Assembly: GCF_008973465.1 (NCBI RefSeq)
Contig: NZ_WBXN01000004.1
Span: 4,690,501 to 4,754,500, forward strand
Source: Streptomyces sp. SS1-1
GTDB lineage: Bacteria > Actinomycetota > Actinomycetes > Streptomycetales > Streptomycetaceae
Reading direction: 5' to 3'
DNA length: 64,000 nt
In this document: positions 16,863 through 25,087 of the stretch, one piece after another
Layout: each line of letters opens with the position of its first letter
How positions within the stretch are numbered: position 1 is the first letter of the stretch
Program-made: the position numbers and the translations under genes
Notes under the pieces: model-generated
Told to the model about the DNA's origin: nothing
Databases searched by the model: none
The model's input: only the letters and a program-made list of their open reading frames with translations

Positions 16863-17504
16863 TCAGTGCGCGTCGGAGCCGTGCAGCGGGAAGCCGGCGA
16901 TACCCCGCCAGGCCAGCGACGTCAGGAGCTGGACGGCCTGGTCGCGCGGGACGCTCCGGTCGCTGTGCAGCCAGGAGCGGGCCACCACCTGCGCGAGCCC
17001 GCCGAGGCCCGAGGCCAGCAGCATCGACTCCGCGCGCGAGAGCCCGGTGTCCTCGGCGATGACGTCGCAGATCGCCTCGGCGCAGTCGTTCGTGACCTTG
17101 TCGACGCGCTCGCGCACGGCGGGCTCGTTGGTCAGGTCGGACTCGAAGACCAGCCGGAAGGCGCCGCCGTCGTCCTCGACGTACGCGAAATAGGCGTCCA
17201 TCGTGGCGCGCACGCGCTGCTTGTTGTCGGTGGTCGACGCGAGCGCGCTGCGCACCGACTGGATCAGCGACTCGCAGTGCTGGTCCAGGAGCGCGAGATA
17301 GAGGTCGAGCTTGCCCGGGAAGTGCTGGTAGAGCACCGGCTTGCTGACGCCGGCGCGCTCGGCGATGTCGTCCATCGCGGCCGCGTGGTAGCCCTGCGCC
17401 ACGAAGACTTCCTGGGCGGCGCCCAGCAGCTGGTTCCGTCGGGCACGGCGCGGCAGGCGCGTGCCTCGCGGGCGTGCCGCCTCTGTCTGCTCGATGGCTG
17501 TCAC
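16863..17504 (-). CDS. TetR-family transcriptional regulator
   Basis: The 213-residue protein has a TetR helix-turn-helix (MDDIAERAGVSKPVLYQHF) at about residues 45-65, after a basic N-terminal arm. The remainder is the ligand-binding and dimerisation domain. The GTG at 17504 has GGGAGG 4 nt upstream. No divergently transcribed target gene adjoins it, so its regulon is unclear. The long upstream gap (17505-17712) shows no obvious palindrome. Confidence 0.9.
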   Translation of the reverse strand: MTAIEQTEAARPRGTRLPRRARRNQLLGAAQEVFVAQGYHAAAMDDIAERAGVSKPVLYQHFPGKLDLYLALLDQHCESLIQSVRSALASTTDNKQRVRATMDAYFAYVEDDGGAFRLVFESDLTNEPAVRERVDKVTNDCAEAICDVIAEDTGLSRAESMLLASGLGGLAQVVARSWLHSDRSVPRDQAVQLLTSLAWRGIAGFPLHGSDAH

Positions 17505-17712
17505 GCCGCCTCCCAAGATCGTCCACATGCGGTGTGCGCCGCGTCGCCATCGTACTTTTCGGTAACCCGGGTGTGCGCGGTGCGAGCGCAGAATTTCACG
17601 GACCGGACGGTGGCGAAAGTCGCACAGAGGGTTTGAAACCAGGCCGCAATGGGCAGGTGCCCGACTCTTTCCTGTTCAGCGGCCCTGTTCCGGGGCTCGC
17701 GAAGCCGTCCGG

Positions 17713-17937
17713 TCAGCGATAGTCGTCCTCGTCGAGGGAGACCACGCGCGCCTGCTCGACGAGATCGGCCTCGTTGGCCCGGTCCGGGTCCACCTCCGTC
17801 AGCGGGTCGTCGCGGTCCGGCTTGATGTCAGCCTTCTGCTCGGCCGCGTCGGCGGGCGGTGCCTCGACGTCGAACTCCTCGGCGTCCTCTGAGTCGTCGT
17901 GCACGAAGGTCTCGGGGTCGGTGGGATCGACGGCCAT
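17713..17937 (-). CDS. Small acidic protein of unknown function
   Basis: The 74-residue protein is extremely acidic (DDSEDAEEFDVEAPP; VSLDEDDYR), has no hydrophobic core and is probably disordered. The ATG at 17937 is supported by GGGAG 7 nt upstream. Similar acidic proteins are common in Streptomyces core genomes, but I cannot assign a role. Confidence 0.72.
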   Translation of the reverse strand: MAVDPTDPETFVHDDSEDAEEFDVEAPPADAAEQKADIKPDRDDPLTEVDPDRANEADLVEQARVVSLDEDDYR

Positions 17938-18227
17938 GGTGGGGCTCCCTTTCCTAGAACGTCCCCGTGGGGGGTGCGGTGTCCCCGGGCGAGACAGGGG
18001 TCCGTGTCCGGGTGCCCTGCGTACGAGCCTAGGAGACACCCGATCCGGACGCTATGCGATGGACGGGCCGTCCGCGGGCGATCCGGGCGGTTTCCGGACC
18101 CCTGCGCACAGAGCGGTCCTCGTGGCCGGTTCCCGTCGCTCGTACTGCCATGTACGCGTCGCCTTGTGATGGCGAACACAATGGCGAACGCATGAATCAC
18201 CGCGTGATCACCTCGTAACATTGCCGC

Positions 18228-19253
18228 ATGTCTTCGACCGAGCTGCCCTCCGTGCCGGCCGCCCATGTGCTCCCCCAGGTGGCGACCGTCCGGGTCGCGG
18301 AGGGGGAGCGGCTGCGGTCGGTCGGGCTGCCCGGGGTCACGCTGACCGTGCGGTCGCGCCCGCCCGCGCGCGAAGGGCTGCCGCCCGCCCTGTACGTCCA
18401 CGGGCTCGGCGGCTCCTCGCTCAACTGGTCGGCGCTCATGGAGCAGCTCGACGGCGTCGTCGACTCCGAGGCCGTCGACCTGCCCGGCTTCGGCGACTCG
18501 CCGCCACCGGACGACGGCGACTACTCCATCACCGCGCACGCCCGCGCGGTGATCCGTTATCTGGACGCCTCCGGCCGCGGACCCGTACACCTCTTCGGGA
18601 ACTCGCTCGGCGGCGCGGTCTCCACGCGCGTCGCCGCCGTCCGCCCCGACCTCGTCCGTACGCTCACCCTCGTGTCGCCCGCGCTACCGGAGCTCCGCGT
18701 CCAGCGCACCGCCGTGCCCACCGGGCTGCTGGCGGTGCCGGGGGTGACGGCGCTCTTCACACGGCTCACCCGGAAGTGGACGGCGGAGCAGCGCGTCCGC
18801 GGCGTGCTGCAGCTCTGCTACGGCGAACCGGGACGGGTGACGCCGGAGGGCTTCCGCGACGCCGTCGCGGAGATGGAGCGGCGGCTGCAACTGCCGTACT
18901 TCTGGGACGCGATGACGCGGTCCGCGCGCGGGCTCGTCAACGCCTACACCCTGGGCGGGCAGCACGCGCTGTGGCGGCAGGCCGAGCGGGTCCTGGCGCC
19001 GACCCTGCTCATCTACGGCGGCAAGGACCAGCTCGTCGGCCACCGGATGTCCGGCAGGGCGGCGCGCGCCTTCCGGGACTCCCGGCTGCTGACCCTCCCG
19101 GAGGCCGGGCACGTGGCGATGATGGAGTACCCGGACGTCGTCGCGCGGGGCTTCCGCGACCTCCTCGCGCAGGCCGAGGGCCCCGCGCCCGACGCGGGTG
19201 CGCGTCCGTCCGGCACCGACGCGGGTGCCCCGACCGAGAACCCGGGGAGCTGA
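18228..19253 (+). CDS. Alpha/beta hydrolase
   Basis: The 341-residue protein has the alpha/beta-hydrolase motifs YVHGLGGSS (oxyanion region), GNSLGG (nucleophile Ser near residue 126), IYGGKDQLVG (Asp) and LPEAGHVAMMEYP (His). No signal peptide is present. TAACAT lies 6 nt before the ATG and no Shine-Dalgarno is visible, which suggests a leaderless mRNA. The gene ends 7 nt before the DUF3152 gene, so the two are probably cotranscribed. Confidence 0.88.
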   Translation: MSSTELPSVPAAHVLPQVATVRVAEGERLRSVGLPGVTLTVRSRPPAREGLPPALYVHGLGGSSLNWSALMEQLDGVVDSEAVDLPGFGDSPPPDDGDYSITAHARAVIRYLDASGRGPVHLFGNSLGGAVSTRVAAVRPDLVRTLTLVSPALPELRVQRTAVPTGLLAVPGVTALFTRLTRKWTAEQRVRGVLQLCYGEPGRVTPEGFRDAVAEMERRLQLPYFWDAMTRSARGLVNAYTLGGQHALWRQAERVLAPTLLIYGGKDQLVGHRMSGRAARAFRDSRLLTLPEAGHVAMMEYPDVVARGFRDLLAQAEGPAPDAGARPSGTDAGAPTENPGS

Positions 19254-19260
19254 GGCGCGC

Positions 19261-21036
19261 GTGGGACGCCACAGCCGGCGCGGCCTCGCCAAGCGGGACG
19301 CCACGGAGACGACGGCACGACAGGACGCCGCGCAGGCGCCGCCCGAGCAGGGCGGCGGGCCACAGCGCCGGGCCTCCGTGCCGGGTCCCGGCCGCCCTCC
19401 GGGAGCGCCGACGCCCCCGCCCGGGCCGGGGCCGCAGGGCGGACCCCCGGCGTACGACGGCCGGCCCCACCCGGCGGGCACCACCCCGCCCCAGGGCTTC
19501 CCACGCCTGCCGGACGGCACCCCCGCGCGGGGCGTTCCGCGTCCGGCCCAGGGCGCTCCGGGGGCCCCCGACGGTACGCCCGCGCGTGGCGTCCCCCGTT
19601 TCGCCGACGGGACCCCGGCGCACGGGGTGCCGCGCATGCCTGACGGGACGCCGGCCCATGGTGTGCCGCGCTATGCCGATGGGACCCCGGCGCGCGGGGT
19701 TCCGCGCCTGCCGGACGGCACTCCGGCCCACGGTGTGCCGCGCTACGCCGATGGCACGCCCGCGCGTGGGGTGCCGATGTTCCCCGACGGGACGCCCGCG
19801 CGTGGGGTGCCGCGTTTCGCCGACGGGACCCCGGCCCAGGGTGCTTCGCGTCACCCCGACGGGAGTCCCGCCCAGGGCGTCCCGCGTCACCCCGACGGCA
19901 CCCCCGCCCAAGGCGTCCCCCGGTTCGCCGACGGCACCCCCGCCCACGGGATCCCCAGGGCCCGGGGCGGGCACCCCGAGCAGCGGGAAGCCGGGGGTGG
20001 CTGGGGGGAGTTGCGAGGGCGTACCGCCGTCGCCTACGGCACCGCCACGGCCGGTGCCCCCGTGCCGCGGCCCCGCCAGGCGCCCGGCTCCGAGGGGCCC
20101 CGGCAGGAGTTCGTGGACGCCTTCGACGCCGAGGTCGACGTGGCCCGCACCGCCGGGCGGGCGTACCCCCCGGCCGCCGACCACGAGACCCCGGGCCTCG
20201 CCGGCGACGCGCCGCCGACCGGCGTGCCCGCGCCCGTCAAGGGCGGCAGGGGCCGGGCCTTCACCGGGGTCGCGGCCGCCGCCGTCGTCACCGTGCTGGC
20301 CGTCGTGGTCGCCGGACAGGCCGCGCAGGGCCGGGGCGGCACCGACACCCAGGCCGGGGCCGCCGAGGGCGGCACGCGGGACCTCCGTGACCCCGCCTCC
20401 CGTACCGACGACCGCCCGACGCCCTCGGCGACACCGCTGACGTACGACCAGAAGATGGGCCGGCGGTACGCGCTGGCCGCGGACGCGACCGGCTCCGGGA
20501 AGTTCGACGCCGTCCCGGGCACCGCCAAGGCCCCCGGCGGCGGGCGGAAGTTCACCTACCGCGTGGACGTCGAGCAGGGCCTCGGGCTGGACGGCGCGCT
20601 GTTCGCCGAAGCCGTGCAGAAGACGCTGAACGACAAGCGGAGCTGGGCCCACGGCGGCGCCCGGACCTTCGAGCGCGTCCCCGGCGACGACGCCGACTTC
20701 GTGATCACGCTCGCCAGCCCCGGCACCACCGCCGACTGGTGTGCCAAGTCCGGCCTCGACACCACCGAGGACAACGTCTCCTGCGACTCGGCCGCCACCG
20801 AACGCGTGATGATCAACGCCTACCGGTGGGCGCAGGGGTCCGAGACCTACGGCGACCACATCCACGCCTACCGGCAGATGCTGATCAACCACGAGGTCGG
20901 CCACCGGCTCGGGTTCGGCCATGTCAACTGCGACAAGGACGGCGAGCTCGCCCCGGTCATGCAGCAGCAGACCAAGTTCCTCGACCACGACGGGATCACC
21001 TGCAAGGCCAACCCCTGGGCGTTCCCCAAGAGTTGA
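19261..21036 (+). CDS. DUF3152 membrane-anchored zinc-protease-like protein with 12-residue repeats
   Basis: The 591-residue protein starts at a GTG with GAGG 6 nt upstream. Residues 84-234 are 12 copies of a PDGTPARGVPRF-type repeat. A single membrane helix lies at about 336-355, and the C-terminal DUF3152 domain (about 395-591) should be outside the cell. That domain contains HEVGHRLGFGH at 544-554, an HExxHxxGxxH metzincin-type zinc site, plus conserved Cys residues (DWCAKSG; CDS; NCDKDG; TCKANPW). Proteolytic activity is inferred only from the motif. Compared with the family core, the repeat-rich cytosolic region is unusually long. Confidence 0.9.
   Translation: MGRHSRRGLAKRDATETTARQDAAQAPPEQGGGPQRRASVPGPGRPPGAPTPPPGPGPQGGPPAYDGRPHPAGTTPPQGFPRLPDGTPARGVPRPAQGAPGAPDGTPARGVPRFADGTPAHGVPRMPDGTPAHGVPRYADGTPARGVPRLPDGTPAHGVPRYADGTPARGVPMFPDGTPARGVPRFADGTPAQGASRHPDGSPAQGVPRHPDGTPAQGVPRFADGTPAHGIPRARGGHPEQREAGGGWGELRGRTAVAYGTATAGAPVPRPRQAPGSEGPRQEFVDAFDAEVDVARTAGRAYPPAADHETPGLAGDAPPTGVPAPVKGGRGRAFTGVAAAAVVTVLAVVVAGQAAQGRGGTDTQAGAAEGGTRDLRDPASRTDDRPTPSATPLTYDQKMGRRYALAADATGSGKFDAVPGTAKAPGGGRKFTYRVDVEQGLGLDGALFAEAVQKTLNDKRSWAHGGARTFERVPGDDADFVITLASPGTTADWCAKSGLDTTEDNVSCDSAATERVMINAYRWAQGSETYGDHIHAYRQMLINHEVGHRLGFGHVNCDKDGELAPVMQQQTKFLDHDGITCKANPWAFPKS
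19510..19963 (+). repeat. 36-nt tandem repeat array inside the DUF3152 gene
   Basis: About 12 in-frame repeats encode [P/A]DGTPA[R/H/Q]GVPR[F/M/Y/L/H]. The first two are separated by a short variant insert. Codon-level similarity between units is high enough for slippage or recombination. Confidence 0.9.
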
Positions 21037-21056
21037 CAGGTGACGCACAGCTCACA

Positions 21057-21085
21057 TTGACATGCGCAGCCAAATCGTTCATATT
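21057..21085 (+). promoter_or_regulatory. Promoter of the Cys leader/ABC operon
   Basis: TTGACA (consensus -35, 21057-21062) and CATATT (-10, 21080-21085) are 17 nt apart. The predicted start of transcription falls at or next to the ATG of the leader peptide (21093). Confidence 0.65.
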
Positions 21086-21092
21086 TCTGCGC

Positions 21093-21185
21093 ATGTCGTC
21101 CCGTCCCGCCACCTGCCGCGCCGCCATCGAGCTGGCGCTCATCGGCGTGACCCATCTGTGCGTGGCCGACATCCACTGTCGCTGA
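21093..21185 (+). CDS. 30-residue Cys-containing leader peptide
   Basis: The ORF starts at an ATG 7 nt after a -10 hexamer and ends after HCR-stop. It contains Cys8, Cys23 and Cys29 (ATCRAAIELA; THLCVADIHCR). This matches the class of actinobacterial putative leader peptides that end in C(C)R. Such peptides precede sulfur-related or transporter genes and are thought to sense cysteine supply during translation. It precedes a family-5 solute-binding protein gene by 197 nt. Being short, it is easily missed in annotation. Confidence 0.7.
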   Translation: MSSRPATCRAAIELALIGVTHLCVADIHCR

Positions 21186-21382
21186 CGCCCGCCCTTCGGC
21201 GTACGCGTCGCGATCCCCTTTTCTCCTCCGTGCTGCGGTCCCTGACCCGGCGCGGCCTCACGACGACCTGACGCCGGGGCAGACGTCCGTTCCAGCACGT
21301 CTCACTCCGTGTCGTTCCATCTCATGCTTCGAGACCCGAAGCGGGGCCGGCACGCGTTTCATCAACCGAGAGGTCGTCTCCG

Positions 21383-23101
21383 ATGCGTCAATCGTCCGTC
21401 ATAGCGCGCCGCGTGGCAGCGGCATCCGTCAGCCTGGTCGTGGCAGCGGGCGTCGCCGCCTGCGGGCCTGAGGACAACGATGCCAAGGCAGCCGGCAACG
21501 ACTCCACGCCCTACAAGGGCGGCACGCTGACCGTTCTGAACTCCAACCCGCAGCAGGACTTCGACCCCGCCCGGCTCTACACCTCCGGCGGCGGCAACGT
21601 CCCCTCGCTCGTCTTCCGCACCCTCACCACCCGCAACCGCGAGAACGGCGAGGCCGGTGCCCAGGTCGTCCCCGACCTCGCCACCGACACCGGGCGCCCC
21701 AACAAGGACGCCACCGTCTGGACCTTCACCCTCAAGGAGGGACTGAAGTACGAGGACGGCACCAAGATCACGTCGGCCGACGTCAAGTACGGCATCGAGC
21801 GCTCCTTCGCCCCCGAGCTCTCGGGCGGCGCCCCCTACCTGCGGGACTGGCTGGTCGGCGCCGCCGGCTACCAGGGGCCGTACAAGGACAAGAAGGGCCT
21901 GTCCGCGATCGAGACGCCGGACGAGCGGACCATCGTCTTCCACCTGAACAAGCCCGAGGGCGAGTTCCCGTACCTGGCCACCCAGACCCAGTTCACGCCC
22001 GTCCCCAAGGCCAAGGACACCGGCACCAGGTACGAGCAGCACCCGGTCTCCTCCGGGCCGTACAAGGTCGTCTCGAACGAGAACGACGGCGAGCGGCTCG
22101 TCCTGGAGCGCAACCCGCACTGGTCCGCCACGACGGACGCCGAGCGCAAGGCGTACCCCGACCGGATCGACGTACGGTCCGGGCTCGACTCCTCCGTGAT
22201 CAACCAGCGGCTCTCCGCGTCGCAGGGAGCGGACGCCGCCGCCGTCACCACGGACACCAACCTCGGCCCCGCCGAACTCGCCAAGGTCTCCGGCGACAAG
22301 GAACTGGCCGCCCGTGTCGGCACCGGGCACTTCGGCTACACGAACTACATCGCCTTCAACCCGAAGGTGAAGCCGTTCGACGACCCCAAGGTCCGCCAGG
22401 CGATCTCCTACGCGCTCGACCGCTCCTCCGTCGTCAACGCCGCCGGCGGCTCCGCGCTCGCCGAGCCCGCCACCACCTTCCTGCCCGACCAGAAGTCCTT
22501 CGGCCACACGCCGTACGACCACTTCCCGGCCGGCGCGAGCGGTGACCCGGCGAAGGCCAAGGAGCTGCTGAAGGAGGCCGGGCACGGCGACGGGCTGACC
22601 GTCACGCTCACCCACTCCAACGCCAAGGACTTCGAGACCAGCCCGGAGATCGCCACCGCCATCCAGGACGCCCTGAAGAAGGCCGGCATCACCGTCCGGC
22701 TCCAGGGCCTGGAGGACAACGACTACTCCGACAAGATCCACAATGTGAAGACCGAGCCCGGCTTCTTCCTCGCCCACTGGGGTGCCGACTGGCCCTCCGG
22801 CGGTCCCTTCCTCGCCCCGATCTTCGACGGCCGGCAGATCGTGAAGGACGGCGCCAACTTCAACAACGGCCTGCTGGACGACGCCTCCGTCAACGCCGAG
22901 ATCGACGCCATCAACAAGCTCACCGACCTCGGCGCCGCCGCCAAGCGCTGGGGCGCGCTCGACAGCAAGATCGGCGAGAAGGCCCTCACCGTGCCGCTGT
23001 TCCACCCCGTCTACAAGCGGCTGTACGGCAAGGACGTCAAGAACGTCGTGATCAGCGACTGGACCGGCGTCCTCGACATCTCCCAGGTCGCGGTGAAGTA
23101 G
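21383..23101 (+). CDS. ABC importer solute-binding lipoprotein, family 5 (peptide type)
   Basis: The 572-residue precursor has a twin-Arg-free signal peptide and a lipobox (VVAAGVAAC, Cys near residue 28). The mature SBP_bac_5 protein shows typical signatures: TFTLKEGLKYEDGTKITSAD and DPKVRQAISYALDRSSV. Family 5 binds oligopeptides, dipeptides, nickel or related ligands. A GAGG site lies upstream of the ATG. It is the first structural gene of a four-gene ABC operon behind the Cys leader peptide. Confidence 0.93.
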   Translation: MRQSSVIARRVAAASVSLVVAAGVAACGPEDNDAKAAGNDSTPYKGGTLTVLNSNPQQDFDPARLYTSGGGNVPSLVFRTLTTRNRENGEAGAQVVPDLATDTGRPNKDATVWTFTLKEGLKYEDGTKITSADVKYGIERSFAPELSGGAPYLRDWLVGAAGYQGPYKDKKGLSAIETPDERTIVFHLNKPEGEFPYLATQTQFTPVPKAKDTGTRYEQHPVSSGPYKVVSNENDGERLVLERNPHWSATTDAERKAYPDRIDVRSGLDSSVINQRLSASQGADAAAVTTDTNLGPAELAKVSGDKELAARVGTGHFGYTNYIAFNPKVKPFDDPKVRQAISYALDRSSVVNAAGGSALAEPATTFLPDQKSFGHTPYDHFPAGASGDPAKAKELLKEAGHGDGLTVTLTHSNAKDFETSPEIATAIQDALKKAGITVRLQGLEDNDYSDKIHNVKTEPGFFLAHWGADWPSGGPFLAPIFDGRQIVKDGANFNNGLLDDASVNAEIDAINKLTDLGAAAKRWGALDSKIGEKALTVPLFHPVYKRLYGKDVKNVVISDWTGVLDISQVAVK

Positions 23102-23105
23102 CGCC

Positions 23106-24092
23106 GTGAGCGAGGCAGTCCTCGCCGTCGAGACCCCCGGGGCGGACGCTCCGGGGGTCTCGGGGGCCCGTCAGTTCTGGAGGCGGCTGCGCACCCGGCG
23201 CGCCGCCCTCGTCGCGGCGTCCGTCGTCGCCCTGCTCGTCCTGGTCGCGCTCGCCGCGCCCCTGCTCACCGCCCTCGAGGGCCAGGACCCCACCACCTAC
23301 CAACCGTCCCTCGTGGACTCCGCGCGCGGCGGCGTCCCCGTCGGATCCCTCGGCGGCGTCAGCGCCGACCACTGGCTCGGCGTCGAACCGCAGACCGGAC
23401 GCGACCTGTTCGCACGGCTCGTGTACGGCGCCCGCGTATCCCTGGGCGTCGCCCTCGCGGCGACCGTCGTCCAGCTCGTCCTCGGGGTCGCCGTCGGCCT
23501 CGCCGCGGGGCTCGGGAACCGCTGGGTCGACCAGCTCCTGACCCGCGTCGCCGACATCTTCGTCGCGATGCCCCTGATGATCGTCGCCCTGGCGCTGCTC
23601 GCCGTGGTGCCGACCAGCTTCCCGCGCCCGGTCCTGGTGGCGCTGGTCGTCGGGCTGGTCTCCGGCTGGGCCACCCTGGCCAAGCTGGTCCGCGCCCAGA
23701 CGCTCACCCTGAAGGAGGCCGACTACGTGGCCGCCGCCCGCCTCAGCGGATGGGGCACCGTCCGCATCGCCCGGCGCGAACTGCTGCCCGGCCTCGCCGC
23801 GCCCGTCATCACGTTCGCGGCCATCCTCGTCCCGACGAACATCTCCGTCGAGGCGGCCCTGTCCTTCCTCGGCGTGGGCGTACGGCCGCCGACGCCGTCC
23901 TGGGGACAGATGCTGACCTCCGCGAACGTCTGGTACCAGGCCGCCCCGCAGTACCTGCTGCTGCCCGCCGGCGCCCTGTTCGTCACCGTCCTCGCCCTCA
24001 CCGTGCTCGGCGACGGCGTCCGCACGGCCCTCGACCCGCGTGCCGCCTCCCGGCTGCGCGTCGGCACGGGCCGGAAGGGCGGCCGCTCATGA
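23106..24092 (+). CDS. ABC importer permease, DppC/OppC type
   Basis: The 328-residue membrane protein has an N-terminal helix (ALVAASVVALLVLVALAAPLL), then five further helices. The EAA loop (EADYVAAARLSGWGTVRIARRELLP) contacts the ATPase. The DppC class is also marked by LSFLGVGVRPPTPSWGQML. It starts at a GTG 4 nt after the binding-protein stop. Its stop overlaps the next gene in ATGA. Confidence 0.93.
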   Translation: MSEAVLAVETPGADAPGVSGARQFWRRLRTRRAALVAASVVALLVLVALAAPLLTALEGQDPTTYQPSLVDSARGGVPVGSLGGVSADHWLGVEPQTGRDLFARLVYGARVSLGVALAATVVQLVLGVAVGLAAGLGNRWVDQLLTRVADIFVAMPLMIVALALLAVVPTSFPRPVLVALVVGLVSGWATLAKLVRAQTLTLKEADYVAAARLSGWGTVRIARRELLPGLAAPVITFAAILVPTNISVEAALSFLGVGVRPPTPSWGQMLTSANVWYQAAPQYLLLPAGALFVTVLALTVLGDGVRTALDPRAASRLRVGTGRKGGRS

Positions 24093-25087
24093 ACGGCTTC
24101 GGTGGCTTCGCCGTGCGCCGGGCGGCCGGTGCCGTCGTCACCCTGTTCGCCCTCTCGGTGATCATCTACGTGGTCTTCTACGTCACCCCCGGCGACGTCG
24201 CCCAGATCACCTGCGGCCCGCGCTGCTCACCCGCCCAGGTGCAGCAGGTCGCGGCGCAACTGCACCTGGACGACCCGCTGTACGTGCGGTACTGGCACTT
24301 CCTCCAGGGGATCGTCGCCGGCCAGGACTACTCCACCGGCACCGCCGTCCAGCACTGCTCCGCGCCCTGCCTCGGGCTGTCGTACCAGAGCGACCAGCAG
24401 GTCCTGACGCTGATCCTGGCGAAGCTGCCGGTCACCGCGTCGCTCGCGCTCGGCGCGATGGTGCTGTGGCTGATCATCGGCGTCGGCACCGGCGTGCTGT
24501 CCGTGTGGCGGCGCGGCCGGCCCACCGAGCGGGTGCTGACCACCCTCACCCTCGCGGGCATGGCCACCCCCGTCTTCGTCATCGGGCTCGTCCTGATGAT
24601 CGTCGTCTGCGGACAGCTCGAGCTGCTGCCCTTCCCGCAGTACGTCCCCTTCGCCGACGACCCCGAACAGTGGGCCTGGAACCTGCTGCTGCCCTGGCTG
24701 TCGCTGGCCCTCATCGAGTCCGCCACCTACGCGCGGATCACCCGCGCCGCGATGCTGGAGACGCTCGCCGAGGACCATGTGCGCACCTTCCGCGCGTACG
24801 GCGTCGGGGAGCGGGCCGTCATCGGGCGGCATGCCCTGCGCGGCGCGCTCGCCCCGCTCATCGCCGTGAACGCCAACAACATCGGCGTCCTGTTCGGCGG
24901 TGCCGTGCTCACCGAGACGCTGTTCGGACTGCCCGGCATCGGCCGGGAGATGGTCGAGGCCGTCAAGGTCGTCGACCTGCCCGTGGTCGTCGGGATGGTC
25001 CTGGTGACCGGCTTCTTCGTGGTCCTCGCCAACGCCGTCGCGGACGTCCTGTACGCGCTGGCCGACCGACGGGTGGTACTGACATGA
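24089..25087 (+). CDS. ABC importer permease, DppB/OppB type
   Basis: The 332-residue permease has about six helices. Hallmarks are VFYVTPGDVAQI near the N-terminus, the EAA loop (LAEDHVRTFRAYGVGERAVIGRHALRGA) and ETLFGLPGIGREMVEAV. An unusual periplasmic insert with four Cys (ITCGPRCSP; QHCSAPCLGL) could form disulfides. The gene order, with the C-type permease before the B-type, is reversed from the classical dpp order. The ATGA overlap on each side implies coupled translation. Confidence 0.93.
   Translation: MNGFGGFAVRRAAGAVVTLFALSVIIYVVFYVTPGDVAQITCGPRCSPAQVQQVAAQLHLDDPLYVRYWHFLQGIVAGQDYSTGTAVQHCSAPCLGLSYQSDQQVLTLILAKLPVTASLALGAMVLWLIIGVGTGVLSVWRRGRPTERVLTTLTLAGMATPVFVIGLVLMIVVCGQLELLPFPQYVPFADDPEQWAWNLLLPWLSLALIESATYARITRAAMLETLAEDHVRTFRAYGVGERAVIGRHALRGALAPLIAVNANNIGVLFGGAVLTETLFGLPGIGREMVEAVKVVDLPVVVGMVLVTGFFVVLANAVADVLYALADRRVVLT

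Noticed and set aside
19510..19963. Regular 36-nt repeats considered as CRISPR or non-coding repeat
   Set aside because: They are in frame within a coding sequence and encode a clear 12-residue protein repeat without spacers.
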